Part shown: positions 1 through 9,521 of the stretch, in pieces
Layout: every line of letters begins with the position of its first letter
Numbering within the stretch: the stretch's first letter is position 1
NCBI GenBank assembly: GCA_003576845.1
Contig: QEVJ01000011.1
Coordinates: forward strand, 29,626-93,625
Direction: 5' to 3'
DNA: 64,000 nucleotides
Origin: Planctomycetota bacterium
Lineage (GTDB): Bacteria > Planctomycetota > Planctomycetia > Pirellulales > PLA5
The notes under the pieces: model-generated
Told to the model about the DNA's origin: nothing
The model's input: the letters and a program-made list of their open reading frames with translations, nothing else
Databases searched by the model: none
Made by a program: the position numbers and the translations under genes

Positions 1-2
1 AA

Positions 3-80
3 GCGCTGCTCGAAGCTGCGAATCCTCCGCCGATCGAAGGAGCTTCGCCGGAAGGCGAGGCCGGCGGAAATAGTGCCTGA
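3..80 (+). CDS. C-terminal end of an upstream CDS, possibly NusA
   Basis: This frame is open from the left edge and stops at TGA 78-80. It gives about 25 residues rich in Ala, Pro, Glu and Gly that end in GEAGGNSA. The gene directly before infB is nusA in most bacteria, and planctomycete NusA proteins tend to have acidic, low-complexity tails, so NusA is the natural guess. The visible residues are not diagnostic. Another frame is open to 108 but reads as a very Arg-rich string typical of a shadow frame, so I prefer this one. The name rests on gene order alone. Confidence 0.35.
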   Translation, partial: ALLEAANPPPIEGASPEGEAGGNSA

Positions 81-227
81 CGTGGCGGCCAAAGAGACGA
101 GCGACTGACCGCTCGGCTTGCAAGTGCCGCGATCGATGGGAGACACCGAATGAATTAGTTTCAAGGTTTTGATAGGTCGTTTCGCCGCCGCGTGCTTTGG
201 CCGGCGAAAGACCGCTTGGAGGCCCAC

Positions 228-2933
228 TTGGCCGTTCGCATCTATTCGTTAGCGAAAGAACTCAAGGTCGACAGCAAGGATCTGGTGGATCTTTGCGCGA
301 AGGCTGGCATTACGGGCAAAGGCTCGGCACTGGCCAGCTTGACCGACGAGGAAGTCGACCGCGTCCGGGCGTTCGTCAGCGGCGGCAGCCGCGGCGAAGC
401 TGCCGCCAAAGCGCCGGTAGAAGTTCCGGTTGCGGCGGCGGCTGTGGTTGCTCCGCCGGCGCCTGCTGCTCCGCCAGTGATTGCGCCCCTGGGGGACGTT
501 TCGGTTCGCCCGGCGCCGCCGTCGGGCCCGATGCGGCGCGAAGACTATATCGCGCCCGGCGGCGTAACGGGTAAGCCGCGGGTACTCGAACCGAAGCACG
601 ACAAGGCGCCCGCCGAGGCCAAGAAGAAGCCAGACGGCGAAGGCGGCGCCAAAGCGCCGCCGCTTCCGCGGGTAGCGCCGTTGGCGCCGCGGCTCGCGCC
701 TCTGCCCGCCGGAAAGCAGCCGGTCGTTCCGCCGAAGCCCGCCGAACCCGCCCCGCAAAAGCCGGATATCAAGCTGCCGATCGACGCGATTCGGGCCAGC
801 AAGGCCGGCTCGAAGCCGCTTTCGGAGCACATGAAGAAGCACGAGGAGAAGCGGCTCTCCGAGATGCAGAAGGCCAAGCCCGGCAAGTCGCCGAGCGCGA
901 AGCCGGCGCCCATCGCGCTGCCTTCGGCGGGCGAGGGCCGCGGCAAAGGCCGCAAGGGCAAGCCGGGCGAAGAGGGCGAAGGCGGAGGCGAAGGCGCCGG
1001 TAAGTTGCTGGGCGGCCGCGCCGCGCGGCAGTTGCAGCGCAAGCGGCAGGAATCGACGGGATTGGGGCGGCGCGGCGACGAGGAAACTCGCGTCATCACC
1101 CGCAGGCCCACCAAAATCAAGCGCACCGGCGCGAAGACCGCCGCTCCGCGGAAAGGCAAGGTCGTGATTCAGCTTCCGGCCACGTTGCGGAGTTTCTGCG
1201 AAAACGCCGGCGTGCCCGTCGCCGAAGCGCAGCGGGCATTGCTCGCCCACGGCGCGATGATGACGATCAACTCGGCCTTGAGCGAGGAGCAGGCCGAGAT
1301 GCTGGCGCTCGAAATGGGGATCGAAGTCGAGGTCCGCCGCGAGGTGACGCTCGAAGACGAGATGCTCGCCAAGCTCCGCGACACGGCCGACGCGCCGGAA
1401 TCGCTCGAGCCGCGCCCGCCAATCATCACGTTCCTGGGGCACGTCGACCACGGCAAAACGTCGCTCTTGGACAAGATCATCGGTATCGACGTGGCCAGCG
1501 GCGAAAGCGGCGGCATCACGCAGCACATCCGCGCGTATCAAATCGAACGGAACGGCCGCAAGATCTCCTTCGTCGACACGCCGGGCCACGAAGCGTTCAC
1601 CGAAATGCGGGCCCGCGGGGCGAACGTGACGGACATCGCCGTGCTCGTCGTCGCGGCCGACGACGGCGTCATGCCGCAGACCGAAGAAGCGATCAGCCAC
1701 GCCAAAGCAGCCGGCGTGCCGATCGTCGTGGCCCTCAACAAGATCGACTTACCCGGCGTGAACGTCGATCGGATTTATCAGCAGCTTTCCACGAACGGAC
1801 TGACTCCGGCCGAATGGGACCCGGAAGGCGTCGAAGTCGTCAAGACGAGCGCGATGACCGGCCAAGGGCTGGATCAGTTGCTCGAAACGCTGCTGCTGAC
1901 CGCCGACTTGCACGAAATGAAGGCCAACCCGAATCGGGCGGCCACGGGTACGTGCATCGAGGCCCATCAAGAGCCGGGCCGCGGCGTCGTGGCCAAGGTG
2001 GTCGTGCAAAACGGCACGCTCCGCGTCGGCGACATCTTCGTCTGCGGCGAGACGAGCGGCCGCGTCCAGGCGATGTACGACACGCTCCGTCCGAACGTCC
2101 AGGTCGCCGAAGCGGGCCCCGCCATGCCCGTCAACGTTACGGGGCTCGACAGGGTTCCCGGCGCAGGCGAGCACTTCTACGTGATGGACGACATTACGGA
2201 AGCCCGCCAGATTGCCGCGTCGCGCGAAGCCCGATCGCGGCAGACGACGCTGGCCGGCATCGAGTCGCACGTCACCCTCGAAAACCTGTTCGACCGCCTC
2301 GGCCAGACGGGCCAGGTCCAGTCGCTGAATCTGATCTTGCGGGCGGATGTCCGCGGGTCGATCGACGCGATTCTCAAAGAGATCGGCAAGTTCAAGCACG
2401 ACGAAGTGAAGATTCGCGTGCTGCAAGCGCTCGTCGGCGGGATAACCGAGGCCGACGTGCATCTGGCCCATGCGTCGGACGCGATCATCATCGGCTTCAA
2501 CGTGGTGGCCGACGAGGCGGCCCGGATGCTGGCCGAGCAGTACAAAGTGAGCATCCGGCGGTACGAAATCATCTACAAGCTCAGCGAAGACCTCAAGCAT
2601 GCCGTCGAGGGCAAGCTCAAGCCCGAGCAGCGCGAGGTCGATCTCGGCCGGGCGCTCGTGCAACAGGCGTTCTCGATCAGCCGGGTTGGCACGATCGCCG
2701 GTTGCCGCGTGATTTCGGGGACGGTCGCCCGCAACGGCCGCGCTCGGGTCATCCGCGACAGCCGGATCATCGGCGAGTATGCGATCGAGTCGCTCAGGCG
2801 CGAGAAGGACGACGCCCGCGAGGTTCGCGAGGGCTTGGAATGCGGCATCCGGCTCGCCGGGTTCAACGACGTGAAGCCCGGCGACGTGCTGGAGGTCTAC
2901 CGCATCGAGGAAGTCAAGCGGACGTTGGATTAA
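228..2933 (+). CDS. infB: Translation initiation factor IF-2
   Basis: IF-2 is the GTPase that delivers fMet-tRNA to the 30S subunit and promotes 70S joining. Residues 1-50 form the IF2_N helical module ([13 protein letters not shown]). A long Ala/Pro/Lys-rich linker follows to about residue 320. The G domain has the P-loop GHVDHGKT near 404-411, DTPGH near 450 and NKID near 505, followed by the beta-barrel and C-terminal IF-2 domains. The protein is 901 aa, typical for linker-rich planctomycete IF-2. I chose TTG 228 as the start: it has GGAGG at 217-221 with 6-base spacing, and the IF2_N domain begins right there. The frame is open upstream to a GTG at 192, but that adds 12 residues with no family resemblance. 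It sits first in an infB-rbfA run, as in many bacteria. Confidence 0.97.
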   Translation: MAVRIYSLAKELKVDSKDLVDLCAKAGITGKGSALASLTDEEVDRVRAFVSGGSRGEAAAKAPVEVPVAAAAVVAPPAPAAPPVIAPLGDVSVRPAPPSGPMRREDYIAPGGVTGKPRVLEPKHDKAPAEAKKKPDGEGGAKAPPLPRVAPLAPRLAPLPAGKQPVVPPKPAEPAPQKPDIKLPIDAIRASKAGSKPLSEHMKKHEEKRLSEMQKAKPGKSPSAKPAPIALPSAGEGRGKGRKGKPGEEGEGGGEGAGKLLGGRAARQLQRKRQESTGLGRRGDEETRVITRRPTKIKRTGAKTAAPRKGKVVIQLPATLRSFCENAGVPVAEAQRALLAHGAMMTINSALSEEQAEMLALEMGIEVEVRREVTLEDEMLAKLRDTADAPESLEPRPPIITFLGHVDHGKTSLLDKIIGIDVASGESGGITQHIRAYQIERNGRKISFVDTPGHEAFTEMRARGANVTDIAVLVVAADDGVMPQTEEAISHAKAAGVPIVVALNKIDLPGVNVDRIYQQLSTNGLTPAEWDPEGVEVVKTSAMTGQGLDQLLETLLLTADLHEMKANPNRAATGTCIEAHQEPGRGVVAKVVVQNGTLRVGDIFVCGETSGRVQAMYDTLRPNVQVAEAGPAMPVNVTGLDRVPGAGEHFYVMDDITEARQIAASREARSRQTTLAGIESHVTLENLFDRLGQTGQVQSLNLILRADVRGSIDAILKEIGKFKHDEVKIRVLQALVGGITEADVHLAHASDAIIIGFNVVADEAARMLAEQYKVSIRRYEIIYKLSEDLKHAVEGKLKPEQREVDLGRALVQQAFSISRVGTIAGCRVISGTVARNGRARVIRDSRIIGEYAIESLRREKDDAREVREGLECGIRLAGFNDVKPGDVLEVYRIEEVKRTLD

Positions 2934-2935
2934 AC

Positions 2936-2970
2936 GGGGACTGGAGGCTGGGGACTGGGGACTGGGGGAA
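2936..2970 (+). repeat. Heptamer tandem array before rbfA
   Basis: Five 7-base units of the type GGGGACT, in perfect register, end 2 bases before the rbfA ATG. The array begins 2 bases after the infB stop codon, so it fills the whole infB-rbfA spacer. See the finding on 7-base arrays. Confidence 0.9.
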
Positions 2971-2972
2971 CC

Positions 2973-3464
2973 ATGACTTCGCGGCGAATGGCGAAAATGG
3001 CCGAGGCGATTCGCGAGGTCGTCGGCATGGCGATCCTGGCCGAGATCAAGGATCCGCGTGTTCGGGACGTAACGGTCACGCACGTGGACGTCGCGCCGGA
3101 CCTTCGTTCGGCTAAAATCCATGTATCCATCATGGGGGACGACAAGCAGCAAAAGCTGTGTTTATACGGATTGGAAAGCGCCGCCGGGTTTTTACAGCGA
3201 AAAGTCGGCGACCGGATCGAAACCCGGTATACCCCGCGGCTTACATTTGAGCTGGACATGGGGGTCAAGAGGTCGATCGAAATGGCCCGGATTCTCAAGG
3301 AAGTTCTGCCGCCTGAGCCGGCGGAGGCTGAGGACATCGACGACGAAGCGGAGTACGAGGACGTCGGCGGCGAAGACGCGCTGGAGCTGCCGGACGACGA
3401 GTTCGAGGACGAGTCGGAGAACGGCGGCGAGCGGACCACCGGGGAATCGGACGAAACGCAATAA
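2973..3464 (+). CDS. rbfA: Ribosome-binding factor A
   Basis: RbfA is a KH-fold protein that binds the immature 30S subunit near helix 1 of 16S rRNA and is needed for its maturation and cold adaptation. Residues 1-110 match the family: [16 protein letters not shown] at the start, KDPRV near 28-32, then the strand pattern of the type II KH fold. Residues 110-163 form a strongly acidic tail (runs of Asp and Glu), an addition to the usual 120-130 aa protein. The ATG follows a G-rich heptamer array whose last unit (GGGGGAA) may act as a ribosome-binding site. It lies 39 bases after infB and is probably co-transcribed with it. Confidence 0.95.
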   Translation: MTSRRMAKMAEAIREVVGMAILAEIKDPRVRDVTVTHVDVAPDLRSAKIHVSIMGDDKQQKLCLYGLESAAGFLQRKVGDRIETRYTPRLTFELDMGVKRSIEMARILKEVLPPEPAEAEDIDDEAEYEDVGGEDALELPDDEFEDESENGGERTTGESDETQ

Positions 3465-3586
3465 GAATCGCGGCCCCCACGACGCGCTCGCACGGCCAGC
3501 TTCGCCGTTTGCAGCGAGTCGGGCGACGGGCGCCAGTAGCAAGATTTCGCATTACGAACCGGTCGCGACCCGACCGCATACGAAAC

Positions 3587-4537
3587 ATGGGCACATCGAA
3601 CCGCGCGGCGCTGTTGGCGAAGACGCACAAGACGCTCAAGAAGCACTACAAGCCGGCGACGGTTGCGGACCGGCCGCTCTTGGGGCAATTGCTGTTCGCG
3701 CTGTGCCTCGAGAATTCGCCGCACGAAGCCGCCGAGAAGGCGCTCGCCGAGCTGCAGACCGGCTTTTTCGACTGGAACGAAGTCCGCGTTTCGACCGTCA
3801 CGGAACTGGCCGAATTGATGGGCCAGCTCCGCGACCCCAAGAGCCAGGCCGCGAATCTCAAGCGCGCCTTGCAAGCGGTATTCGAGTCGACCTATTCGTT
3901 CGACCTCGATGCGCTCAAGAAGAAGAACCTCGGCCAGGCCGTGAAGGATTTGGAGAAGCTTCCCGGCGTGACGCCGTTCGCGGTGGCGTTCGTGACGCAG
4001 ACGTCGCTGGGGGGCCATGCCATTCCGCTCGACCGCGGCGCGCTCGAAGCGCTCTTTGTGCTCGGCATCGCGACGGAGAAGGAAGCGGCCAGCGGTGTCG
4101 TGCCGGGCGTCGAGCGGGCGATTCCCAAGAACAAAGGCGTCGAGTTCGGCTCGCTGCTGCATCAGCTCGGCGTCGATCTGCTGACGAAGCCGTTCTCGAA
4201 CGACGTGCGGGAGATTTTCGTTTCGATCGCTGCGGACGCGAAGGAGCGGCTGCCGAAGCGCGGGGCAAAGAAGCCGGAGCCGCCGCCCGCGGCGCCGCCG
4301 AAGCCGGTGACGGCCGAGGCGAAGCCGGAAAAAGCCCCCGCAGCAGCCGGCAAAGCGGCCGCGACCGCGGGCAAGGCGACTCCCGCTCCTGTGACGGCCA
4401 AGAAGAAGGAAAAAGCCCCGGCGGAACCGCCGGCCAAGAAGCCCGCGGCGAAAAAGCCGTCCGAAGCCAAGAAGCCCAAGCCCGCCGAAAAGAAGACCGC
4501 CGGGAGCAAACGCCTGGCAAAATCGAAACCGCGGTAG
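3587..4537 (+). CDS. HhH-GPD-like protein with histone-H1-like basic tail
   Basis: The protein is 316 aa. Residues 1-230 resemble the all-helical endonuclease III / HhH-GPD fold: an LPGVTPFAVAF segment near 129-139 sits where the helix-hairpin-helix LPGVGRKTA lies, and IPLDRG follows where the catalytic-Asp motif (VDTH) lies. The Lys of LPGVGRKTA is absent, and no Fe-S cysteine cluster is seen, so ordinary glycosylase/lyase chemistry is doubtful. Residues 230-316 are almost wholly Ala, Lys and Pro with repeated KKPAAKKP-like strings, as in histone H1 tails, which suggests non-specific DNA binding. I start at the ATG 3587 because the open frame upstream is Arg-rich and unlike the fold. It lies between rbfA and yebC, where many genomes have truB. 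A DNA-binding or DNA-structural role is inferred. Confidence 0.7.
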   Translation: MGTSNRAALLAKTHKTLKKHYKPATVADRPLLGQLLFALCLENSPHEAAEKALAELQTGFFDWNEVRVSTVTELAELMGQLRDPKSQAANLKRALQAVFESTYSFDLDALKKKNLGQAVKDLEKLPGVTPFAVAFVTQTSLGGHAIPLDRGALEALFVLGIATEKEAASGVVPGVERAIPKNKGVEFGSLLHQLGVDLLTKPFSNDVREIFVSIAADAKERLPKRGAKKPEPPPAAPPKPVTAEAKPEKAPAAAGKAAATAGKATPAPVTAKKKEKAPAEPPAKKPAAKKPSEAKKPKPAEKKTAGSKRLAKSKPR

Positions 4538-4697
4538 CGGCGTGTGCGGGATATAATTCGCCCGCGCGGTCCGCGAAGCGATCGCCGCGGCATCGTTCAT
4601 TCGCCGCCGGACCGGCATCGACCGGCATTCCGCCGCGGCAGAGGCGTTCACTGCGACGCCCACCGAGAATCACGTTCGCGAGCATGGGAGAGTAACG

Positions 4698-5453
4698 ATG
4701 GCAGGACATTCACACTGGGCGAACATCGCGCACAAAAAGGCGCTGATCGACAACAAGCGCGGCAAGCAGTGGAGCAAGCTTTCCAAAGCGATCATCGTCG
4801 CCGCGAAGATGGGCGGCGGCGATCCGGACCAGAACCCGCGGCTGCGGCTCGCCGTGAGCGACGCCAAAGCCGGCCGTATGCCCAAGGACACGATCGAGCG
4901 AGCGATCAAGAAGGGGACCGGCGAGCTCGACGGCGGCAACATGGAAGAAGTTGTGTACGAGGGCTATGGCCCCAGCGGCGTCGCCGTGATGTGTGAAATC
5001 CTCACCGACAACCGCAATCGCACCGCCCCGGAAATCCGCAAGCTGTTCGAGATCGCCGGCGGCAGCTTGGGCGGCACCGGTTGCGTCGCCTGGATGTTCG
5101 ATCGCAAGGGCCTGTTCATGATTCCCGCCGAAGGAACGGACGAGGACAAGCTGATGGAACTGGCGCTCGAAGCGGGGGCCGACGATGTCAAGCTCGCCGA
5201 TCATCAGTACGAAGTGACCTGCGACCCGGCGACGTATACGACGGTCGGCGACGCGCTCGAAGCGGCCGGCGTCACGGTCGAGATGAAGAAGATCACCAAC
5301 ATCCCCAAGTCGACCGTCGACCTCGACGCGGAAAACGCCCGCAAGGTGCTCAAGCTGATGGAAGCGCTGGACGACCACGACGACGTGCAGGGCGTGTCGG
5401 CGAATTTCAATATTCCGGAAGAGACGATGGCGGAGCTGGAGGTTGGAGGTTAG
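4698..5453 (+). CDS. yebC: YebC/PmpR family regulatory protein
   Basis: YebC/TACO1 family proteins act as probable transcriptional regulators (PmpR) and, from more recent work on the family, as translation factors for difficult polyproline or mitochondrial messages. The 251-aa product begins with the hallmark MAGHSHWANIAHKK and continues with the family's three domains: RLAVSDAKAGRMPKDTIERAI near 55-75 and EGYGPSGVAV near 95. GGGAGAG lies 7-13 bases before ATG 4698. The last codons (ELEVGG, stop TAG) are supplied by a 7-base tandem array, so the natural C-terminus was probably overwritten or extended by the repeat. Confidence 0.95.
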   Translation: MAGHSHWANIAHKKALIDNKRGKQWSKLSKAIIVAAKMGGGDPDQNPRLRLAVSDAKAGRMPKDTIERAIKKGTGELDGGNMEEVVYEGYGPSGVAVMCEILTDNRNRTAPEIRKLFEIAGGSLGGTGCVAWMFDRKGLFMIPAEGTDEDKLMELALEAGADDVKLADHQYEVTCDPATYTTVGDALEAAGVTVEMKKITNIPKSTVDLDAENARKVLKLMEALDDHDDVQGVSANFNIPEETMAELEVGG

Positions 5454-5472
5454 AGGTTGGAGGTTGGGAATC
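5438..5472 (+). repeat. Heptamer tandem array over the yebC stop codon
   Basis: Four units close to GGAGGTT in perfect 7-base register, plus a decayed fifth. The first two units encode the last residues and the stop codon of yebC. Confidence 0.85.
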
Positions 5473-5492
5473 TCGCAGTCGGACGGGTTTGG

Positions 5493-5520
5493 GCATTGGG
5501 ATTTGAGCATTGGTCATTGG
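5493..5520 (+). repeat. Heptamer tandem array before lysC
   Basis: Four units close to GCATTGG in 7-base register (GCATTGG, GATTTGA, GCATTGG, TCATTGG), ending 8 bases before the lysC ATG. Confidence 0.8.
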
Positions 5521-5528
5521 GTTGCTCT

Positions 5529-7304
5529 ATGTCGTTGGTCGTGCAGAAATTCGGCGGCACAAGCGTTGCCGACGCCGAGAAGATCAAGAACGTCGCCCGC
5601 AAGGCGATTCGCGCCCACCAGGCGGGCAACCGCGTGGTCATGGTGGTGAGCGCCATGGGGCACACGACCGACGTGCTCGTCGACCTGGCAAAGCAAGTCA
5701 GCGACCGCCCGCCGGCACGCGAAATGGACATGCTCCTTTCGACCGGCGAGCAAGTGAGCGTGGCGCTCGTGGCGATGGCGATTCACGCGATGGGGAACAA
5801 GGCGACGAGCCTCACCGGCGCTCAAATCGGCATTCGCACCGATAGCACGCACACGAAGGCCCGCATCCGGTCGATTTCGACCGAACGCATGCGGCGGCTC
5901 TTGGACGAAGGGAACATCGTCATCGCCGCCGGTTTCCAGGGCATCGACGAAAACCTGAACATCACGACGCTCGGCCGCGGCGGCAGCGACACTACGGCCG
6001 TCGCTTTGGCCGCCGTGCTGGGCGCCGATGCGTGCGAGATTTACACCGACGTCGACGGCGTCTACACGACGGACCCGCGCGAACTGCCCGAAGCGCGGCG
6101 CGTGAAGCGGATCAGCTACGACGAGATGCTGGAACTCGCCAGTCTCGGGGCGGGCGTGATGCACAACCGGTCGATCGAATTCGCCAAGAAATTCTCCGTG
6201 CCGATCCACGTGCGGAGCAGCTTCACCGATCAGCCCGGCACGATGATCGTCCCGCAGCCCGAATCGCGGGATCAGGCGGTTTGCGGCGCGGCGCTTACCA
6301 AGAGCGAGGCCCAGGTGACGATCCAGGGCCTGCCGGACAAGCCGGGAACGAGCCTCGCCGTGTTTGCGGCCATCGCCGAGCACAAGGTGACGGTCGATAT
6401 GATCGTGCAGAACGTCGGCGAGCACGGCAAGGCCGACATTTCGTTCACCGTGCCGCGGGACGAGCTCGGCATCACGCTCGAAACGGTCGCCAAGGTCGCC
6501 GGCGAACTCGGCGCGGCGGGATTCTCGCACGACGACAACGTCGCCAAGGTCTCGGTCGTCGGCCTGGGCATGGCCAAGCGGACCGGCGTCGCCGACCAGA
6601 TGTTCCGCGCCTTGAGCGAAGCCGGCGTCAACATCGAGATGATCTCGACGAGCGAGATCAAGATTTCCGTGCTCGTGGGGCGCGACGACGCGCTCAAGGC
6701 GCTGCGGGCGGTGCATCAGGAGTTTCAGCTCGACCAGCCGCCGGCCGGCAACGGCGACGAAGCCGAAAGCGCCGTCGCGGTGGACGAGCCGGACGCGGTG
6801 GAAATCGTCCGCCGGTTGCAGTCGATGGAAGAGCTGACGATCGACGACGTGTCGCTCGACGACACGCAGGCCCGCGTGACGATCGCCGGCGTGCCCGACG
6901 TGCCCGGCGTGGCGGCGGACGTGTTCGAGCAGATCGCGGCGGCGGGGATTTTCGTAGACATGATCGTGCAGAGCTTCGGCCGCGAGGGACGGGCGACGCT
7001 CAGTTTCACCGTGCCGCAAAAGGACCTCGAAGCGGCCGTGAAGATCGCCGATGTGCTCGCCAAGAGGTACGAATGCCGCTCCATCACCAGCAGCCCGCGA
7101 GTGGCGAAGCTCTCGGTTTCCGGTATCGGCCTCCGCAGTCACACGGAAGTTGCGATCCGCATGTTTCGGACGCTCTCCGACGCGGGCATCAACGTCGAGA
7201 TGATCAACACGAGCGAAGTCCGCGTGAACGTCGTGGTCGAAGGGCAGCACGGCCCGGCGGGGCTTGCGGCGCTGCAGAAGGCGTTTGCTCAGTTTCAGCG
7301 GTAA
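5529..7304 (+). CDS. lysC: Aspartate kinase with duplicated ACT region
   Basis: Aspartate kinase phosphorylates L-aspartate, the first step toward Lys, Thr, Met and diaminopimelate. KFGGTS at residues 7-12 and GRGGSDTTA near 151-159 are the kinase signatures. The catalytic domain ends near 250. ACT domains follow: two from about 265 to 405 (VTIQGLPDKPGTSLAVF; VSVVGLGMAKRTGVADQMF) and a second pair from about 445 to 591 (VTIAGVPDVPGVAADVF; LSVSGIGLRSHTEVAIRMF). At 591 aa it is much longer than the roughly 405-aa monofunctional enzyme, and it resembles the four-ACT form known from cyanobacteria. This suggests feedback control by more than one amino acid. The start at ATG 5529 gives the exact family N-terminus. 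The longer open frame upstream only translates the heptamer array. Confidence 0.95.
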   Translation: MSLVVQKFGGTSVADAEKIKNVARKAIRAHQAGNRVVMVVSAMGHTTDVLVDLAKQVSDRPPAREMDMLLSTGEQVSVALVAMAIHAMGNKATSLTGAQIGIRTDSTHTKARIRSISTERMRRLLDEGNIVIAAGFQGIDENLNITTLGRGGSDTTAVALAAVLGADACEIYTDVDGVYTTDPRELPEARRVKRISYDEMLELASLGAGVMHNRSIEFAKKFSVPIHVRSSFTDQPGTMIVPQPESRDQAVCGAALTKSEAQVTIQGLPDKPGTSLAVFAAIAEHKVTVDMIVQNVGEHGKADISFTVPRDELGITLETVAKVAGELGAAGFSHDDNVAKVSVVGLGMAKRTGVADQMFRALSEAGVNIEMISTSEIKISVLVGRDDALKALRAVHQEFQLDQPPAGNGDEAESAVAVDEPDAVEIVRRLQSMEELTIDDVSLDDTQARVTIAGVPDVPGVAADVFEQIAAAGIFVDMIVQSFGREGRATLSFTVPQKDLEAAVKIADVLAKRYECRSITSSPRVAKLSVSGIGLRSHTEVAIRMFRTLSDAGINVEMINTSEVRVNVVVEGQHGPAGLAALQKAFAQFQR

Positions 7305-7393
7305 TTGCCCCGCGCGCTTGACCGCGGCTCGTCCAGACTCGAAGATCAGCACGTGGCGGCGGATGGCCGGATTCTGCTGATCTGGAGTTTGAG

Positions 7394-8842
7394 ATGAACC
7401 GCAACGACGCAAAGGCGCAAAGGGGTCGGGGGATCAATCGCTCGCGTTGGCAGATAATGCTGATGCCGGCGGCAGTCGCTTGGCTGATGGTCGTCAACGC
7501 GCCGCAGTTCGTCCTCGCGGCCGAAGGCGCGGAGTTGCGGATCGCGACATTCGCGGCCGACGTGACGCCGCCGCTTGGGGCGCCGCTTTGCGATGCGCTC
7601 GTCAAGCCGGCGGAGAAGGTCGACGATCCGCTGTCGGCCCGCGGCGTGGTGATTCTCGGCGCGGGGAAGCCGATCGTGCTGTGTGCGGTCGATTGGGTCG
7701 GAATCGGCAACGCGGGAAATCGAGCGTGGCGCGAGGCGCTCGCCGATGCGGCGGGAACGACGGCCGACCGCGTCGCCGTCCATACGCTGCATCAGCACGA
7801 CGCGCCCGGCTGCGACTTCGCGTCCGAAGCGCTCCTCGCCGAGCACGGCCTGGCCGGCAAGCAGTTCGATCCGGCCGACGCGCGGCGGAAGATCAAGGCG
7901 ACCGCCGACGCGGTAAAAGCGTCGCTCGGCAAGGCCCGCCGCGTCACGCACGTCGGCTTCGGCAAGGGCCGCGTGGAGCAGGTCGCGTCGAATCGTCGGG
8001 TTCTCGGTCCCGACGGCAAGGTGATGCACGTGCGGTTCAGTTCGTGCCGCAATCCGGAGGCGATCGCCGCGCCGGAAGGCGTGATCGATCCCGATGTGCG
8101 GCTCGTGGCGTTTTACGACGGCGAGAAGCCCGTAGCGGCGATCACGTACTATGCCACGCACCCGCAGAGCCATTACGGCAACGGCGCGGTGAGCGCGGAC
8201 TTCGTCGGCGCGGCCCGGACGATTCGCGAGAAAGCGCTCCGCGAAAGCGGGTTCGCTGACGTGGTGTGCGTACACTTCAACGGCGCCGGCGGCAACGTCG
8301 CGGCGGGTAAATACAACGACGGCTCGCCGGAGAATCGGCCGAAGCTGGCGGAGCGGTTGGCGGCGGGAATGCGGCTGGCGTGGGACGACGCCAAGCGAAC
8401 ACCCATCGCGGCCAGCGACGTGGGTTGGAAAACGGCCGCGGTGGTTCTTCCGCCGAACCCGGCACTCGATGAGAAAAAACTGCTCGCGACGCTCGCCGAT
8501 CGCGCGGCGACGGAGCGCGACCGCATCCGGGCGGCCCGCGACCTCGTGTTCCTCCGCCGCGGCCAGTCGAAAGACGCCGTCGACATCGGCTGCCTGCGGT
8601 TGGGCGAAGCGCGGATCGTCCACATGCCGGGCGAACTGTTCGTCGAGTACCAGCTCTCGGCCCAAGCGATGCGTCCGGACAGCTTCGTAGCAATGGCCGC
8701 CTACGGCGACTACGGCAGCGGTTACATCGGCACGGCAATCGCGTATTCGCAGGGCGGGTATGAGACGAGTTATGTCTCGCGCGTCGCGCCGGAGGTGGAA
8801 AGCGTATTGACGAACGCGATGCAACAGTTGCTGAAGAATTGA
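7394..8842 (+). CDS. Secreted neutral-ceramidase-like protein
   Basis: The product is 482 aa. A hydrophobic stretch near 22-42 (MLMPAAVAWLMVVNAPQFVL) ending at ALA-type residues looks like a signal peptide, preceded by an unusually long basic start. The mature part opens with LRIATFAADVTPPLGAPL, the typical opening of the neutral/alkaline non-lysosomal ceramidase N-terminal family common in Planctomycetes. TLHQHDAPG, YYATHPQSHYG and HFNGAGGNVA supply candidate metal ligands. The later C-terminal Ig-like ceramidase domain is not evident. Substrate is unknown; ceramide hydrolysis should not be assumed. The first codons read through an AACGACGCAAAGG-type repeat, so the true start may be the internal ATG near residue 22. 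Confidence 0.7.
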   Translation: MNRNDAKAQRGRGINRSRWQIMLMPAAVAWLMVVNAPQFVLAAEGAELRIATFAADVTPPLGAPLCDALVKPAEKVDDPLSARGVVILGAGKPIVLCAVDWVGIGNAGNRAWREALADAAGTTADRVAVHTLHQHDAPGCDFASEALLAEHGLAGKQFDPADARRKIKATADAVKASLGKARRVTHVGFGKGRVEQVASNRRVLGPDGKVMHVRFSSCRNPEAIAAPEGVIDPDVRLVAFYDGEKPVAAITYYATHPQSHYGNGAVSADFVGAARTIREKALRESGFADVVCVHFNGAGGNVAAGKYNDGSPENRPKLAERLAAGMRLAWDDAKRTPIAASDVGWKTAAVVLPPNPALDEKKLLATLADRAATERDRIRAARDLVFLRRGQSKDAVDIGCLRLGEARIVHMPGELFVEYQLSAQAMRPDSFVAMAAYGDYGSGYIGTAIAYSQGGYETSYVSRVAPEVESVLTNAMQQLLKN

Positions 8843-8860
8843 AGATCGTGGATCGCGGTC

Positions 8861-9430
8861 ATGCACTTGCCGGATTCGTCGCAATACGAGCTTGAAGCCG
8901 AATTCGACCTTCGGGGAGAGGAAATCCGCAAGGCATTTCTTGTCGCCGCGAAGCACAACGGATCGATTCGACGCGCGGTTTACGGCGGCTGGATCATCAT
9001 TGGCGCGTTTGCGGCCGCGTGTCTGCTTCTCTTGGCACATTTTGCGACTCCGCGCGAGATGGTCTGCTTTGCGGTGATGTTTTTGGCGATGGGGGCGATC
9101 TTCCCGTTCGTTGCTCCCGGTTTGCTGCTTGCCCGTTCGCGTGACAAGACGCTGTCTGCCGTAGGGCCGATCAAGCGCGTGCGGATTGCCGTCACGCGCG
9201 ATGAAATCGTCTTGGCCAGCGACGTGTCTCGCGGTGCTACGGCGCTACGCACGGTGACGCTCGCGCGGGATCGCGACTTTCTGACCATTCTTTTTTCCAA
9301 CGGCAACTTCAGCGTCGTTCCTCGTGGAGGGAATTTCGGCCGCGAGTCGTTCGACACATTCTGTGATAAACTGAACCGGCTAATCGACGCCGCAAAACTG
9401 GCAAGCGCCGGCAACCCTTACGGCAGGTAA
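8861..9430 (+). CDS. Membrane protein, YcxB-like
   Basis: The 189-aa product has two hydrophobic segments near 45-65 (GGWIIIGAFAAACLLLL) and 70-93 (MVCFAVMFLAMGAIFPFVAPGLLL), with a soluble C-terminal part containing alternating short strands (RVRIAVTRDEIVLAS, LTILFSNGNFSVVPRG) that end in an amphipathic helix. This two-TM plus small beta-domain plan fits the YcxB-like family, whose function is not known. It starts 18 bases after the ceramidase-like gene and may be co-transcribed. Confidence 0.55.
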   Translation: MHLPDSSQYELEAEFDLRGEEIRKAFLVAAKHNGSIRRAVYGGWIIIGAFAAACLLLLAHFATPREMVCFAVMFLAMGAIFPFVAPGLLLARSRDKTLSAVGPIKRVRIAVTRDEIVLASDVSRGATALRTVTLARDRDFLTILFSNGNFSVVPRGGNFGRESFDTFCDKLNRLIDAAKLASAGNPYGR

Positions 9431-9460
9431 CATCACATCACCAACGAGCTTCCCGTTCCC

Positions 9461-9516
9461 CGAATCCCGAATCCCGAATCTTCCCCGACCCCTGCCCCCC
9501 GATCCCCGACCCCCGT
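9461..9516 (+). repeat. Heptamer tandem array before acpS
   Basis: Three CGAATCC-type units, then five C-rich units (TCCCCGA, CCCCTGC, CCCCCGA, TCCCCGA, CCCCCGT) shifted by one base. The array ends 5 bases before the acpS ATG and leaves no room for a Shine-Dalgarno sequence. Confidence 0.9.
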
Positions 9517-9521
9517 CCCTC

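Noticed and set aside
192..227. GTG start for infB at 192
   Set aside because: Adds 12 residues outside the IF2_N domain; TTG 228 has a good Shine-Dalgarno.
249..1700. 483-codon minus-strand frame inside infB
   Set aside because: Complementary shadow of the GC-rich infB frame, Arg/Leu-rich without motifs.
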